Positions 8,468 through 18,514 of a stretch of 64,000 nt of DNA are shown here, one piece after another. The stretch is from NCBI GenBank assembly GCA_041399205.1, contig JAWKTK010000023.1, positions 1 through 64,000 on the forward strand, given 5' to 3'. Made by a program: the position numbers and the translations under genes. Source of the stretch: JAGQOZ01 sp041399205. Lineage in GTDB: Bacteria; Planctomycetota; Planctomycetia; Pirellulales; Pirellulaceae. Under the pieces are notes generated by a model. That model saw only the letters and a list, made by a program, of their open reading frames with translations. It was not told the DNA's origin and searched no databases. Each line of letters starts with the position of its first letter. Positions within the stretch are counted from its first letter, which is position 1.

Positions 8468-10685
8468 GGTTTGACTAAGACCTCGTCCAAATTCATTAGC
8501 GTATTGATCAGTGTGGTGTAAGCGGCCAGTTCCGGCGTTGAAATCGAATCGTCTCGCGGCGCTTCGCCCGTGGCCAGTAATTCTGCAGCGGCAGTTTGGT
8601 TCGCTTGGAAATGAGCCGTGTATTCGGCCAGTCGTTCTTGCAGCAACGTCGCTTCGGTGGCGGTTGGCGGCCGAGAAGTCAGTCGTTCAAAAGCGATTTC
8701 AATGCGTTGCGAATGTGTGGCCGGTTGTTGCAGTAAGTGCTGCGCCAGCATGCGAGCGGCTTCCACAAACGTGACGTCGTTCAATGTGGTTAAAGCGTGC
8801 AGTGGCGTGTTGGTGCGGTTGGGTTTGACTTCGCACGTTTGTCGTTTGGCGGAATCAAAAAAGATGGTCGGTCCGACGATTCTGCGCCAAAACGTGTACA
8901 GTGAACGGCGATACAGTTTGTCGCCGCTGTCGGCTTCATATTTTTTCTGTCCGAAGGTGGCTTCGGCCCAAATGCCGTCGGGTTGATACGGTTTGACCGC
9001 CGGCCCGCCGAATGTTTCGTTTAATAGATCGCTGGTGGCCAACGCGTGATCGCGAATCATCCACGACGGCATGCGAAAGCGTGACATGCGGCCTAGCCAC
9101 ATGTTTTCCGGATCGTTTTCGGCTAATTCGGGCGTGATTGCGGCGCTCTGCCGATACGTGTGACTCATTACGATCAGCTTGTGGATGTGTTTGACGTTCC
9201 AGCCCGATTCCACGAATTCGACTGCCAGCCAATCCAATAAATCCGGGTGCGAAGGTTGACTGCCTTGCACGCCAAAATCGTCGGGCGTGGTGACAAGGCC
9301 TTTTCCGAAGAACGTTTGCCAATAGCGATTCACGGTCACTCGAGCCATCAGCGGATTTTCCGGCGACACGATCCATTGCGCCAAGTCCAAGCGGTTCAGC
9401 GATTGATCTTCACGAATTGGCACCGCCGGCAAAATGGCTTGCGGCACGGCAGCCGTGACCGTTTTGTCCGTGACGCTGTTGTAAATCCCTTTCAGCAAGA
9501 TGTTGGTGGTGCGACGTTCTGCGGACGTATCCATGATCATGACGGGCACTTTGTCGGGACCGTACTGCATGGACGGCGGCGCCGCGGCACCTCGATCTCC
9601 TTTGCCGCTTTCCGTTGTCTGATTGAAGAAGTCGAAGAAGCGAAAGTATTCTTCGTTGGAAAGCAGATCAAACTTGTGATCGTGGCAGCGAGCGCATTGC
9701 ATTGTCAGCCCGAGCCAAACCGTGGCGGTAGTTTCGGTTCGATCGAACACATTTTCCACTCGAGTCTCTTCGCTGATGCGGCCGCCTTCCGAATTGTGCA
9801 TGTGATTGCGATTGAACGCCGTGGCCAGGATTTGTTCGGGTGTAGCGTCCGGCAACAAGTCTCCGGCCAGTTGTTCCACGGTAAATTGGTCAAACGGCAT
9901 GTTGTCGTTCATTGCGTTTACCACCCAGTCTCGCCAAGGCCACATGGTTCGTTCCGGGTCACCTTGATAGCCGCTGGTATCGGCATATCGAGCGGCATCC
10001 AGCCACGGCCAGGCCATGCGTTCACCGTAATGTTTGGAGGCCAGCAGGCGGTCGACCAATCGTTCATAGGCTTCGGGCGAATCGTCAGCCAGGAACGCGT
10101 GGACTTCGTCTATCGTGGGTGGCAAACCGATCAAATCTAAGGTGAGTCGGCGAATCAACGTTCGCTTGTCGGCTTCGGCCGTCGGTTGCAGTTCGTTCGC
10201 TTGCAGTTGCTTTTGTACGAACGCATCGATGGCGTTGCGAGTGGTCCAAGGTGTTTCGGGAACGGCCGGGCGAATAGGCTTTTCCAGCGACCAATGTTGA
10301 CCCCATGGCGCGCCGATCGATCCAGCGGCGCGGCAGTGTTGACTTCGGTGGGCGAAAAAGCTTTGCGATGCGAATCGGCCGGCGGCATTTGCAGGTCGGG
10401 ATCTTCCGAAAGAATGCGAACCATCAATTCGCTGGAGGCGGCGTCGTGCGGGATGATTACGCCCGAATCGATCGCGGCGGTTCGTTCATCTAACCGCAGA
10501 TCCGCTTGACGATTGTTTTCGTCCGGTCCGTGACAATGAAAACAGCGGTCGGCCAGCAGCGGCAACACGTGACGGCTAAAGCGAATTTCATCTGCCGCAA
10601 GTCCGCCGCTGGTCAGACACAGTCCGCTGATCAACAGTGTTAACCAAGAGATTTTTGGAAACAATAAACCGCGACCGTTCATCAA
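8464..10685 (-). pseudogene. Second PSD1 / planctomycete cytochrome C protein, frameshifted
   Basis: The N-terminal part (10685 to about 10340) has a signal peptide and the heme motif CFHCH in LADRCFHCHGPDENNRQA. The rest (from about 10320 down to TGA at 8464-8466) holds DUF1549 (RLTLDLIGLPPT, CARCHDHKFD) and DUF1553 (NRYWQTFFGKGLV, RTNTPLHALTTLND). Between them two changes of frame are needed within about 40 bases: frame one gives SPTEVN, frame two gives LPRRWIDR, frame three gives GAPWGQHWSLEKPIRP, which together read as the normal family sequence. So two indels (10290-10345) break it. Its stop overlaps the start of the DUF1501 gene by four bases. Confidence 0.9.
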
Positions 10686-10778
10686 TCGCCTCGCTCAAGC
10701 TTCGGTGGGACAATGGGTGGGCTTTCATTGTAGCATGAATTGGGCCGAGCTACTGCGCGCACGAAAACAAACATTGTC

Positions 10779-11489
10779 CTAGGGAATGACTGCGGATTGG
10801 AGAATCTCCATGTCAGCTGCCGTGGGACTGTTCGCTTCCTGCGTAACGAAGGAGTCTGTGATTTCGTTCAGAAGATCAAGCGTACGCTGTTGGTCGTCGC
10901 GAAGAATGTTCATTCGTAACGAAATGAATACGACTTCTCCGCGGGCGAAACCTCCGACACTCAGTCGGTCGTAGACGATTCGAGCGAATCTGGCGTCATC
11001 GCTTCCGGTGCAACGCTTGACCGCCGCCGCCACGAATTCTGGCGAGAGTCGCTGGCGAACATATTCGGCTCGGTCTATCGGGACCGGTGAACGAGAACCA
11101 GACGGCATCCGAGTAGACGTTGTCGACGTCGGCGGGAACGGATCGCGGATATGCAGTATCGCCTGCGCTGTCCGAGTAGACGTTGCGATAACCAGGGTCA
11201 GACAAACGGCAAACAGCGTCAGGAACACGAACAGCCGAGTAATCGTAAATCTCGCCGCCAGCTTCAGCGGTGGCGTACGAGCAGTGGCGGGCGGACGCAT
11301 GACCAGCCACGCGAATAGACCGAAGGGAATCATGGCCACCATCGCAGCCACGATTGTACCAGGTTTATTGCGAGCGTTGGCGTCTTGGTACGTCCACATG
11401 ACGACCAGGATGTAAATGGACAGCAGCGTGGCGAAGAAGCCAGCCAACACGGCACTCTGCAACGCGTAAGAAAGCTGAAGCGAATTCAT
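10779..11489 (-). CDS. Membrane protein of unknown function with PLDc_N-like N terminus
   Basis: 236 residues. Two membrane segments at about 15-33 and 45-62 surround WTYQDANARNKPG, a pattern like the phospholipase-D N-terminal type two-helix module (W.YrDA..RGk). A third hydrophobic segment is at about 85-105. The C-terminal 110 residues are soluble, with no motif I recognise. It stands alone; the upstream gene on the other strand starts 211 bases away. Likely real given length and hydrophobic pattern. Confidence 0.65.
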   Translation of the reverse strand: MNSLQLSYALQSAVLAGFFATLLSIYILVVMWTYQDANARNKPGTIVAAMVAMIPFGLFAWLVMRPPATARTPPLKLAARFTITRLFVFLTLFAVCLTLVIATSTRTAQAILHIRDPFPPTSTTSTRMPSGSRSPVPIDRAEYVRQRLSPEFVAAAVKRCTGSDDARFARIVYDRLSVGGFARGEVVFISLRMNILRDDQQRTLDLLNEITDSFVTQEANSPTAADMEILQSAVIP

Positions 11490-11700
11490 TTCGATCCTTT
11501 ATATATCCGAGACGCTGACCGTCGCGACGTGGACGAGAATGGTACCTGTACGTACGGCATGTTCTGTGGTTTGATCCATTTTTCTTGCGTTGGACCGAAT
11601 CCGTGGGTACGATAGGCGACATTCGACCATATACGATTGCATTTGTCATTCTGTCACGCCAGGTCGTGGTGATCTTGTTTGGCAAACCGGGGGCATCTTG

Positions 11701-13686
11701 ATGAAACGAATTCGCATTGCAGAATTGCTGGAAGATCGGCGAATGTTGACGGCGTTGGCGGATCTGGACGGCGACGGTGACTTAGACGCGTACGATCGTT
11801 CCGCCTGGTACATGAACGTGGACGGGCATGGGAATTTCCGAGCTTACACCTATTCGGACGAACCGATTGCCGACGTCATTGCGGTTGATATTGACCATGA
11901 TGGTGACTTGGATTTGGTGACATCCGAACCGGCGTGGTACGAGAACGTGCCGGGCGAAGCCAAGTTTCAAACAGTGCATGCGTTTGCCGGAGTTGACCGA
12001 CCAGGCGCGAAAATCACCGCGATTGACCTGGGGCACGATGGCGTCACGGACATTGCCTTGTTTGCCGCGGGCAACGTCACGGTTTTTCAAAACACGGATG
12101 GTGCCGGAGCCATGGAGCAGGTGGAACAACAGTTTCATGCTGACCTAGCAGACGCGGATGATTGGGACGGCGACGGTGACATCGATTTGCTGACTCTATC
12201 GGACGCCGTTGATTTGTGGCGAAATCAGGGTGACGGTACCTTTACGCCTGAACGACTGGCGGAAAATCATGTTGACGAATTGGGGATTGAATCCTCCTTG
12301 GTTTCGACACAGTTTGCTCGACTCAATGCAGACCAGGCGCCGGATGTTGTGATAAATTGGTTTGAGTTTTTTGACTCTCCGTACAATTCGTGTGTTTGGC
12401 ATGCCAACATGGATGGGCAAGTTGCAGCGACAGCTTCCTGCGGTGTTACAAACTACGGCACCAACCGATTGATCGACGTCGATCAAGATGGTGATCCGGA
12501 CCTCTTGTCTTCAGATTTGATGAGTGGCTACCTGTTTTGGGCACGAAACCTGGGTGACGGCACGTTCGAACGAGGTGGTTTCACTAGCGTGACATTTCAT
12601 GGATTTGTCAATCATACCGATCTGATGGCTGACTTGGACCAAGACGGCAAATGGGATTTGGTCACGCAACGTATTCAAAACCGCGCGCCCGTGTGGGTTA
12701 GCAGTGCCGATGCTACCTACGAACCACACGTCAACCAAGTGCCGCCGGCCGGAGTGCTGCGAGCTGGCGATGTGAATCAGGACTTTCGATTTGATCAAGC
12801 CGACTTGATCCAAGTGGCCAAAGCCGCTCGATTCGATCAAGCGGCCGACTGGGCCGCAGGAGATTGGAATGGCGCGCCAGGCGGTTCGATTCATTTGCCA
12901 CCTGCTGGTGACGGCCGGTTCGACCAAAGCGATCTAGACTTGGCGTTCGCCAGCGGCATTTATCGACGCGGACCTTATGAACTGACGGATCTACCGCGGC
13001 AAGACCAAGCGGAACCTCTGGATACCGCTGTTGGCGATGTCGATTTGCAAATCATCTACGACGCCGGTACGGGCGAAGTGTCCCTGCGCAATCTAGGTGC
13101 ACCGCTGACGGCTTTCGAACTTACTTCGGATGCGGGGCGTTTTCTTTTGGATTCGCTGGAAAATTGGAACGGGCCGTTTGACGTCGTTGAAGCGAATACC
13201 TTGTTTCGGTTCGACCTAGCTGGGTTTCAGGAGCTGCAGCTAGGAAAGATCCTCGCGAATGGAGTTTCGTGGCAATCGCTGGTTCAAGACTTGAAAATTG
13301 ATGGAGCTCGTTTGGGCGGCGGCGGATTGGGGCGAGTGCAATTGACGTGTATTGATTGTGTGCTGGATGTCGATTTTTATCAGCAGCGAATTCGCGATCA
13401 AGACTATGAATCAGCTTGGGATCTAAACGACGATGCGATGCTGGACCAAAACGATGTGCGTGTCTTGGTCGAAGACGTGCTGCACACATCAATAGGCGAC
13501 GCCAATTTGGATGGCCGTTTCGATTCCAGTGATCTGGTTGCCATTTTTCAGGCCGGCGAATTTGAAGACGGAACTGCCGGCAATTCCAATTGGAGCGAAG
13601 GAGACTGGAACGGCGACGGTGAATTCGACACCAGCGATCTCGTCTGGGCGTTTCAATTCGGTGTGTATGTCGATGAGAATTTGTGA
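11701..13686 (+). CDS. Secreted FG-GAP repeat protein with dockerin-like repeats
   Basis: 661 residues from the ATG at 11701, preceded by gggggc. I prefer this start to an upstream one because it puts MKRIRIAELLEDRRML at the very N terminus; the LEDRRML signature marks many large planctomycete exported proteins. Residues about 18-340 contain repeated acidic loops of the FG-GAP/VCBS type (DLDGDGDLD, DIDHDGDLDLV, DWDGDGDIDLL, DVDQDGDPDLL, DLDQDGKWDLV). After that come pairs of dockerin-like calcium loops (GDVNQDFRFDQADLI; GDANLDGRFDSSDLVAIF; GDWNGDGEFDTSDLVWAF). There is no PEP-CTERM anchor. Probably a cell-surface or extracellular calcium-binding protein. Confidence 0.88.
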   Translation: MKRIRIAELLEDRRMLTALADLDGDGDLDAYDRSAWYMNVDGHGNFRAYTYSDEPIADVIAVDIDHDGDLDLVTSEPAWYENVPGEAKFQTVHAFAGVDRPGAKITAIDLGHDGVTDIALFAAGNVTVFQNTDGAGAMEQVEQQFHADLADADDWDGDGDIDLLTLSDAVDLWRNQGDGTFTPERLAENHVDELGIESSLVSTQFARLNADQAPDVVINWFEFFDSPYNSCVWHANMDGQVAATASCGVTNYGTNRLIDVDQDGDPDLLSSDLMSGYLFWARNLGDGTFERGGFTSVTFHGFVNHTDLMADLDQDGKWDLVTQRIQNRAPVWVSSADATYEPHVNQVPPAGVLRAGDVNQDFRFDQADLIQVAKAARFDQAADWAAGDWNGAPGGSIHLPPAGDGRFDQSDLDLAFASGIYRRGPYELTDLPRQDQAEPLDTAVGDVDLQIIYDAGTGEVSLRNLGAPLTAFELTSDAGRFLLDSLENWNGPFDVVEANTLFRFDLAGFQELQLGKILANGVSWQSLVQDLKIDGARLGGGGLGRVQLTCIDCVLDVDFYQQRIRDQDYESAWDLNDDAMLDQNDVRVLVEDVLHTSIGDANLDGRFDSSDLVAIFQAGEFEDGTAGNSNWSEGDWNGDGEFDTSDLVWAFQFGVYVDENL

Positions 13687-13717
13687 ACTGCCCAACGTTC
13701 TTGATCAACACGAATCG

Positions 13718-13794
13718 TTCGTAATCCCGGCCTTAGCCGGAAATTGGATGTCTTCCTGTCAGTACCTTTTTCCGCCTCAAGGCGGGACTACAAA
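13718..13794. repeat. Two copies of the tagtcccgcctt.aggcgg palindrome in opposite orientation
   Basis: 13718-13742 reads ttcgtaatcccggccttagc..., and 13771-13794 reads tccgcctcaaggcgggacta..., the reverse form. They lie between two genes whose 3' ends face each other. Other copies are at 6813, 7001, 36844 and 36893. Confidence 0.8.
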
Positions 13795-13808
13795 CCGAGT
13801 AGGTGCTC

Positions 13809-15042
13809 CTACGGCTTTAGGTGTCGGTCGGCGAAATCCAGATAGCGGAGCCAGTCGTATGCTTCGATGGAATGGCCTCCTTCGCGAATATGGTAACCTA
13901 CATGCGAATCCAGAATCGGTTCTCCTACCGGCGGTGACTGTTCGCTACTCAAACCTGTTTTGCCCAGCAAACGATAGACTTGGCTGGCATGAAACGCGGA
14001 TAGATATTCGCCTCTAGGATCTGCCCAGGTGTCATCCACACTGCTGTGGACGTAAACCGGTCGAGGTGCGATGCAGGCTAACAGCATGTGCTGGTCCACG
14101 GGCAAGTCATCTTCGTTGTTGACGAATTTCCACGCGTTGCGGCACAGCCAATAGGGAAACCGAGTGACCATTTTTTCCAGAGTTTCACCCGATTTTCTTC
14201 GCCACAGCCTTGCATAACCAGCAGTTGAGCAGACACGGCCAGCGCAAATCGTTGGTCTTGAGCGGCTGTCCACAAGGCTGCTTTTGCCCATCTGGAGTGA
14301 CCCATGATGGCAACTCGCTGCGCATCAATCTGTTTGTCTGTTTCCAAGTAATCCAACGCTCGCGAACCACCCCACGCCACGGTTGACAGGACTCCCCATT
14401 CCCACGCTTTGGAAAACTCTGGCCTTGGCGATAGAACAGCGGATGGATGTCGTCCAGAAAACTGACTTCGTTGTGGTCTACCAAATCTTGCTGATAAACG
14501 GCAATGAATCCGTAGCCTCGTTGAAAGAACTCGCCAATCGGCCAACCATTGCGAAATTTTCCAGGTTTGTCGGGATCCGCATCAAAGTCTTGGCCGTGCG
14601 TGCTGTTGAAACTGTGCTTCATGAACGCCGGAACAGGGCCTTGCGCGTTATTGGGCGAAAAGACCAGAATTCGCATTTCCGCTTTGCCTTTGTCGTTTTC
14701 AAAACGAATGGCAACGTCTTTGCGAGTCCCCTGCCCTTGCAGAAAATTCGGATCGGTTTTCAGAACTTCGAACGAAACCTGGATCGGTGATTCGGGCGTG
14801 GGCACCGGTCCCGTAGATCAACGTGCCGAACAGAGACATGTGATCTGCGGTCGACGAATGTTCATCACGCTTCGGCCGAATCAGTCTTTGCCTTCCGACG
14901 TCAGCAACAGCGGCGGCAAATCGTAGGCAGGTAATCGAGCTTCATCGTAATTGACGTCTTTGTCAGATTCTTTGGGTTCACGCGCAACCGCCATGTGGCC
15001 AACAAAGCAAAGTGACACGAGCAATATCAAGACAATCTTCAT
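13809..15042 (-). pseudogene. CE15-like glucuronoyl / acetylxylan esterase, multiply frameshifted
   Basis: Pieces of one alpha/beta-hydrolase occur in order but in different frames. From 15042: signal peptide (MKIVLILLVSLCFVG) and NYDEARLPAYDLPPLLL, a CE15 opening. Around 14800-14880 the expected TDSAEA, NIRRPQIT and LFGTLIYG each lie in a different frame. From 14805: PTPESPIQVSFEVLKTD to HPLFYRQGQSF. Then WEWGVLSTVAWGGSRALDYL and the nucleophile elbow GHSRWAKAALW. Finally EKMVTRFPYWLCRN, NNEDDLPVDQHMLL and a catalytic-His region SHVGYHIREGGHS to the stop at 13809. At least five frame changes are needed, more than in any other gene here, so true decay is more plausible. Intact relatives release glucuronic-acid esters in plant or algal polysaccharides. 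Confidence 0.85.
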
Positions 15043-15257
15043 CCTGGGTTCCTTGGTAGATTCGGTATCTTGGTTGGTTCGAGATAAAAAACGGGGCTGT
15101 ATCATAGCACAAACAATCTGTCGTTTCGAACTCACAGACATCTCAGTCGCCGGACAAGTTCCTGCCGTGGTGATGTGTCTGAGAATGGGATACACTAACT
15201 GCGATTTGTCGATTCGAATGAAACAAGTGGCATTTGGCTGGAAGAGAAGGACGTACC

Positions 15258-16394
15258 ATGAACGTAGACGCGCAGGACGATTCGTCCGTTACCAAGGCGG
15301 CTCGTCGCATCGTTTCGGTTGATGCGTTGCGAGGTTTCGACATGTTTTGGATTGTCGGCGCGGATAGCTTGGTAGCCGGTCTCCGCCAAGTAAGTGACCA
15401 TCCCGTCGTAGGAACCGTAGCGGAACAATTAGAGCACGTGCCGTGGACTGGCTTTCATTTTTACGATCTGATCTTTCCGCTGTTCGTGTTCCTGATGGGC
15501 GTGTCGGCCGTTTTTTCTTTGGGGCGAACCAAACGAGAAGGCGATGTGCGAAAAGCGTATTGGCGACTCTTCAAGCGTTCTGCCTTGTTGATCGGTTTGG
15601 GGATCTTCTACTACGGGGCACTGCAACGAGACGACGGGCCGGAACAATACCGTTTTGTCGGTGTCTTGCAGCGAATTGGCATTTGCTATTTTTTCAGCGG
15701 CTTGGTCTTTCTGAATTTCCGCGCGAAAGGGATCTTCGTTGTGTTGGTCTTGCTGTTGGGCGGGTATTGGGCCTTGTTGTCGTTTGTGCCAGTTCCGGAA
15801 TACGGCGCCGGTAATTTCGCAGAAGGTGAGAATCTGACCAACTACTTCGATTCGCAATATTTGCCCGGTTACAAATGGGACGGTGATTGGGATCCCGAAG
15901 GTTTGCTCAGTCACCTGCCAGCCATCGGCAGCGGGTTGTTGGGCCTGTTCGGCGGATTGATCATCGCCAATAAGTCGTTCAGCGGATATAAGAAAGTGGG
16001 CCTGTTCGTCCTGTTGGGCGCGGTCTGTTTAGGTGCCGGCTGGGCTTGGGGTCATTCGTTTCCGATTAATAAGAAATTGTGGACGTCTTCGTTTGTGTTG
16101 TACGCTGGTGGCTGGAGCTATTTCCTGCTGGCGTTCTTCTATCTGGTGATTGACGTTTGGAAATTCAGCTGGTGGGCTCGACCTTTTGTCTGGATTGGCA
16201 TGAACCCGATTACCATCTATCTGCTGGGCGATTTAGTGGGTGGTTATCGAGCGTTAGTGCGGCGAGTCATCCATCAGCCGGTCGTCGATGCGATGGGGAA
16301 TTATGGCGATTTGGTGATTGCCGTGCTGGGGTTGTTGTTGGCCATTTGGATTGCCAATTGGATGTACCGTCGCAAAATTTTTATTCGAATCTGA
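15258..16394 (+). CDS. NagX / DUF5009-type membrane acyltransferase
   Basis: 378 residues from ATG 15258, with gagaagg as ribosome site eight bases upstream. The start VSVDALRGFDMFWIVGADSL is the hallmark of the heparan-alpha-glucosaminide N-acetyltransferase-like family, and a conserved acidic/His region follows (HVPWTGFHFYDLIFPLFVFLMGVS). About ten membrane helices fill the rest, ending in a basic tail (NWMYRRKIFIRI). Relatives are thought to transfer acetyl groups across the cytoplasmic membrane onto amino sugars; substrate here is unknown. A small ABM-domain gene follows after 19 bases and may be co-transcribed. Confidence 0.9.
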   Translation: MNVDAQDDSSVTKAARRIVSVDALRGFDMFWIVGADSLVAGLRQVSDHPVVGTVAEQLEHVPWTGFHFYDLIFPLFVFLMGVSAVFSLGRTKREGDVRKAYWRLFKRSALLIGLGIFYYGALQRDDGPEQYRFVGVLQRIGICYFFSGLVFLNFRAKGIFVVLVLLLGGYWALLSFVPVPEYGAGNFAEGENLTNYFDSQYLPGYKWDGDWDPEGLLSHLPAIGSGLLGLFGGLIIANKSFSGYKKVGLFVLLGAVCLGAGWAWGHSFPINKKLWTSSFVLYAGGWSYFLLAFFYLVIDVWKFSWWARPFVWIGMNPITIYLLGDLVGGYRALVRRVIHQPVVDAMGNYGDLVIAVLGLLLAIWIANWMYRRKIFIRI

Positions 16395-16413
16395 CCAGGA
16401 GCAACTGCCCGTC

Positions 16414-16764
16414 ATGGAATTGGCTCGAAAACCAGAACTTCCCTATTACGCTGTGATTTTCACCAGTTTGCGCACGGTCAGCGAAACGGACGACGGCTAT
16501 TCCGATATGGCTCGGCAAATGACCGAATTGGCCGCACTCCAGCCCGGCTATTTGGGAATCGAATCGGTGCGACAGGACATTGGCATCACGGTCAGCTATT
16601 GGCAAGATTTGGATTCGATCCACGCGTGGAAGCAAAACGTGCAGCACCAAGCGGCTCAACAGTTGGGCAAGGAAAAATGGTATTCCAGTTATCGAGTTCG
16701 TATTTGTAAGGTCGAACAAGAATACGGAATGGCGTGGAATCCAGACGATGGAGATGATGTGTAG
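16414..16764 (+). CDS. Antibiotic biosynthesis monooxygenase (ABM) domain protein
   Basis: 116 residues from ATG 16414, with aggagc upstream. It has the small ferredoxin-like ABM pattern: YYAVIFTSLRT as first strand, a helix (YSDMARQMTELAALQPGYLG), then SVRQDIGITVSYWQDLDSI and AWKQNVQHQAAQ. ABM proteins act as small cofactor-free oxygenases or heme-degrading enzymes; many have no known substrate. It lies 19 bases behind the NagX-like gene. Confidence 0.85.
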   Translation: MELARKPELPYYAVIFTSLRTVSETDDGYSDMARQMTELAALQPGYLGIESVRQDIGITVSYWQDLDSIHAWKQNVQHQAAQQLGKEKWYSSYRVRICKVEQEYGMAWNPDDGDDV

Positions 16765-16846
16765 GGCCTCGTAGCTCGTTTGCGATGGTAGTTTCGTCGT
16801 AGTGCTCGATCGTGACGAGTCCGTGGATTAGGCAGAAGTGCGAAGC

Positions 16847-18514
16847 ATGAAACTAACTCGAATTGTCCCGCCCGCTGCCGTGCTGTTGACGTTTTTTGTT
16901 TTTGGTATGCGATTCGCCACCGCACAAGCGCCGATTCGGCTGACGGACGTGACGCCAACATCAGGGATCGACTTCCAGCAGCATGACGGGAGTTCGGGCA
17001 ATTATTACATCGTGGAAACGATGAGCGGAGCGGTGGCGTTGTTGGATTATGACAACGATGGCGATGTTGATATCTATTTTTTGAACGGCCAATCGGTGGA
17101 TGAAGCGGATCGGGTATCGCCACTGGCCACCAATCGCCTATACCGGAACGATGGCCATTTTCGCTTCCAAGATGTCACGCAACAGGCAGGTGTGGGTGAC
17201 ACCGGACATGGCTTGGGAGTGGCGGTGGCGGACTATGACGGCGACGGCTGGCTGGACGTCTACGTCAATAATTTTGGTCCGAATGTGTTGTATCGGAATC
17301 GAGGCGATGGGACGTTTGAAGATGTGACGAATCGAGCCGGCGTGGCGAACGGGCATCGAACCGGTGCTGGCGTCTGTTTCTTGGACTACGATGGCGACGG
17401 GGACCTAGATCTATTCGTGGCCAATTACATTCAATTTGATGCCCGCAAACATGTCGCTCGCACCAAGCAAGGTGTGCCGGTTTACGGAAGTCCGGCCGAC
17501 TATGCGTTTGATGCCGATACGCTGTTTCGCAATAACGGCGATGGTACGTTTACCGATGTCAGTGCGGAGAGCGGCATTGGTCAAATTCGATTGCCCAGCA
17601 TGGGAGCCATTGCGTCGGACGTCGACCAAGACGGTGACGTTGATATTTTGGTGGCGAATGACGGACAAACCAATTCGCTGTATCGCAACGACGGTCAAGG
17701 CCGATTTGTCGAACAAGCGTTGTTGATGGGGTTCGCTTACGACGCCATGGGGAAGACGCACGCCAGCATGGGAGTGGCATCGGCGGACTTTGATCATGAC
17801 GGCTGGTTTGATTATCACGTGACGTCGTTTCAAGGCGAATCCGCGTCGCTATACCGCAACCTACAGGGCAAGTATCTGGATGATGTCTCGGTACGTTGGA
17901 ACGCCGCCGCGGTCACTCGTCCGCCAGTCACCTGGGGCAACGCTGCTGTTGATTTGGATGCGGACGGTTTTGAGGACCTTGTGATCGCCTGCGGACATCT
18001 GTATGACCGCGTTGCTGAAATCGATTCGACCACCCGTTACGCGTTGCCCAATCTGGTACTGCGCAACGAAACCGGAAAACGATTTGCGAATGTTTCGTCC
18101 CAAGCGGGCGGCGGGATGCAAGTGGAGGCGGTAAGCCGAGGCGTCGCGGTGGATGATTTGGACAATGATGGCGATGTCGATGTCGTGATTTCGAATTTGC
18201 GCAGTCGTCCTACCATTCTGAGAAATGATTCGAACCCAGCCCCACACTATTTACAGGTCAAGCTCCGCGCGAACGGAGCGAATCGATTTGCGATTGGTGC
18301 TCGAGTCACCCTGCGGACCAAGTCACTGCAGTTGAGCCAGGAAGTGCATAGCGGACAAGGCTACCAATCTCACTTTGGCGACCGCCTCTACTTTGGACTC
18401 GGCCCCGATTCTGTCATAGAATGGTTGGATGTCCACTGGCCCGATGGCACCGTTCAGCGCCAGACCAACATTCCAGCCAACCAAGTTCTGGAGATCCAGC
18501 AACGTGAAAACTGA
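16847..18514 (+). CDS. CRTAC1 family protein: FG-GAP/VCBS repeats with C-terminal ASPIC/UnbV
   Basis: 555 residues from ATG 16847. It has a signal peptide (hydrophobic 11-27, cleavage near ATAQA). Repeats of the FG-GAP type dominate (DYDNDGDVDIYFLNG; DYDGDGWLDVYVNNFG; DYDGDGDLDLFVANY; DVDQDGDVDILVAND; DLDNDGDVDVVISN), giving a seven-bladed propeller that probably binds calcium. The end (IGARVTLRTKSLQLSQEVHS... to HWPDGTVQRQTNIPANQ) is an ASPIC/UnbV domain. Its last codons overlap by 11 bases with the GTG start of the following TPR gene, so translation is coupled. Confidence 0.92.
   Translation: MKLTRIVPPAAVLLTFFVFGMRFATAQAPIRLTDVTPTSGIDFQQHDGSSGNYYIVETMSGAVALLDYDNDGDVDIYFLNGQSVDEADRVSPLATNRLYRNDGHFRFQDVTQQAGVGDTGHGLGVAVADYDGDGWLDVYVNNFGPNVLYRNRGDGTFEDVTNRAGVANGHRTGAGVCFLDYDGDGDLDLFVANYIQFDARKHVARTKQGVPVYGSPADYAFDADTLFRNNGDGTFTDVSAESGIGQIRLPSMGAIASDVDQDGDVDILVANDGQTNSLYRNDGQGRFVEQALLMGFAYDAMGKTHASMGVASADFDHDGWFDYHVTSFQGESASLYRNLQGKYLDDVSVRWNAAAVTRPPVTWGNAAVDLDADGFEDLVIACGHLYDRVAEIDSTTRYALPNLVLRNETGKRFANVSSQAGGGMQVEAVSRGVAVDDLDNDGDVDVVISNLRSRPTILRNDSNPAPHYLQVKLRANGANRFAIGARVTLRTKSLQLSQEVHSGQGYQSHFGDRLYFGLGPDSVIEWLDVHWPDGTVQRQTNIPANQVLEIQQREN

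Noticed and set aside
11590..11700. Start of the FG-GAP/dockerin gene at 11590
   Set aside because: The 37 extra residues are not signal-like, while ATG 11701 gives the LEDRRML signature at the N terminus.
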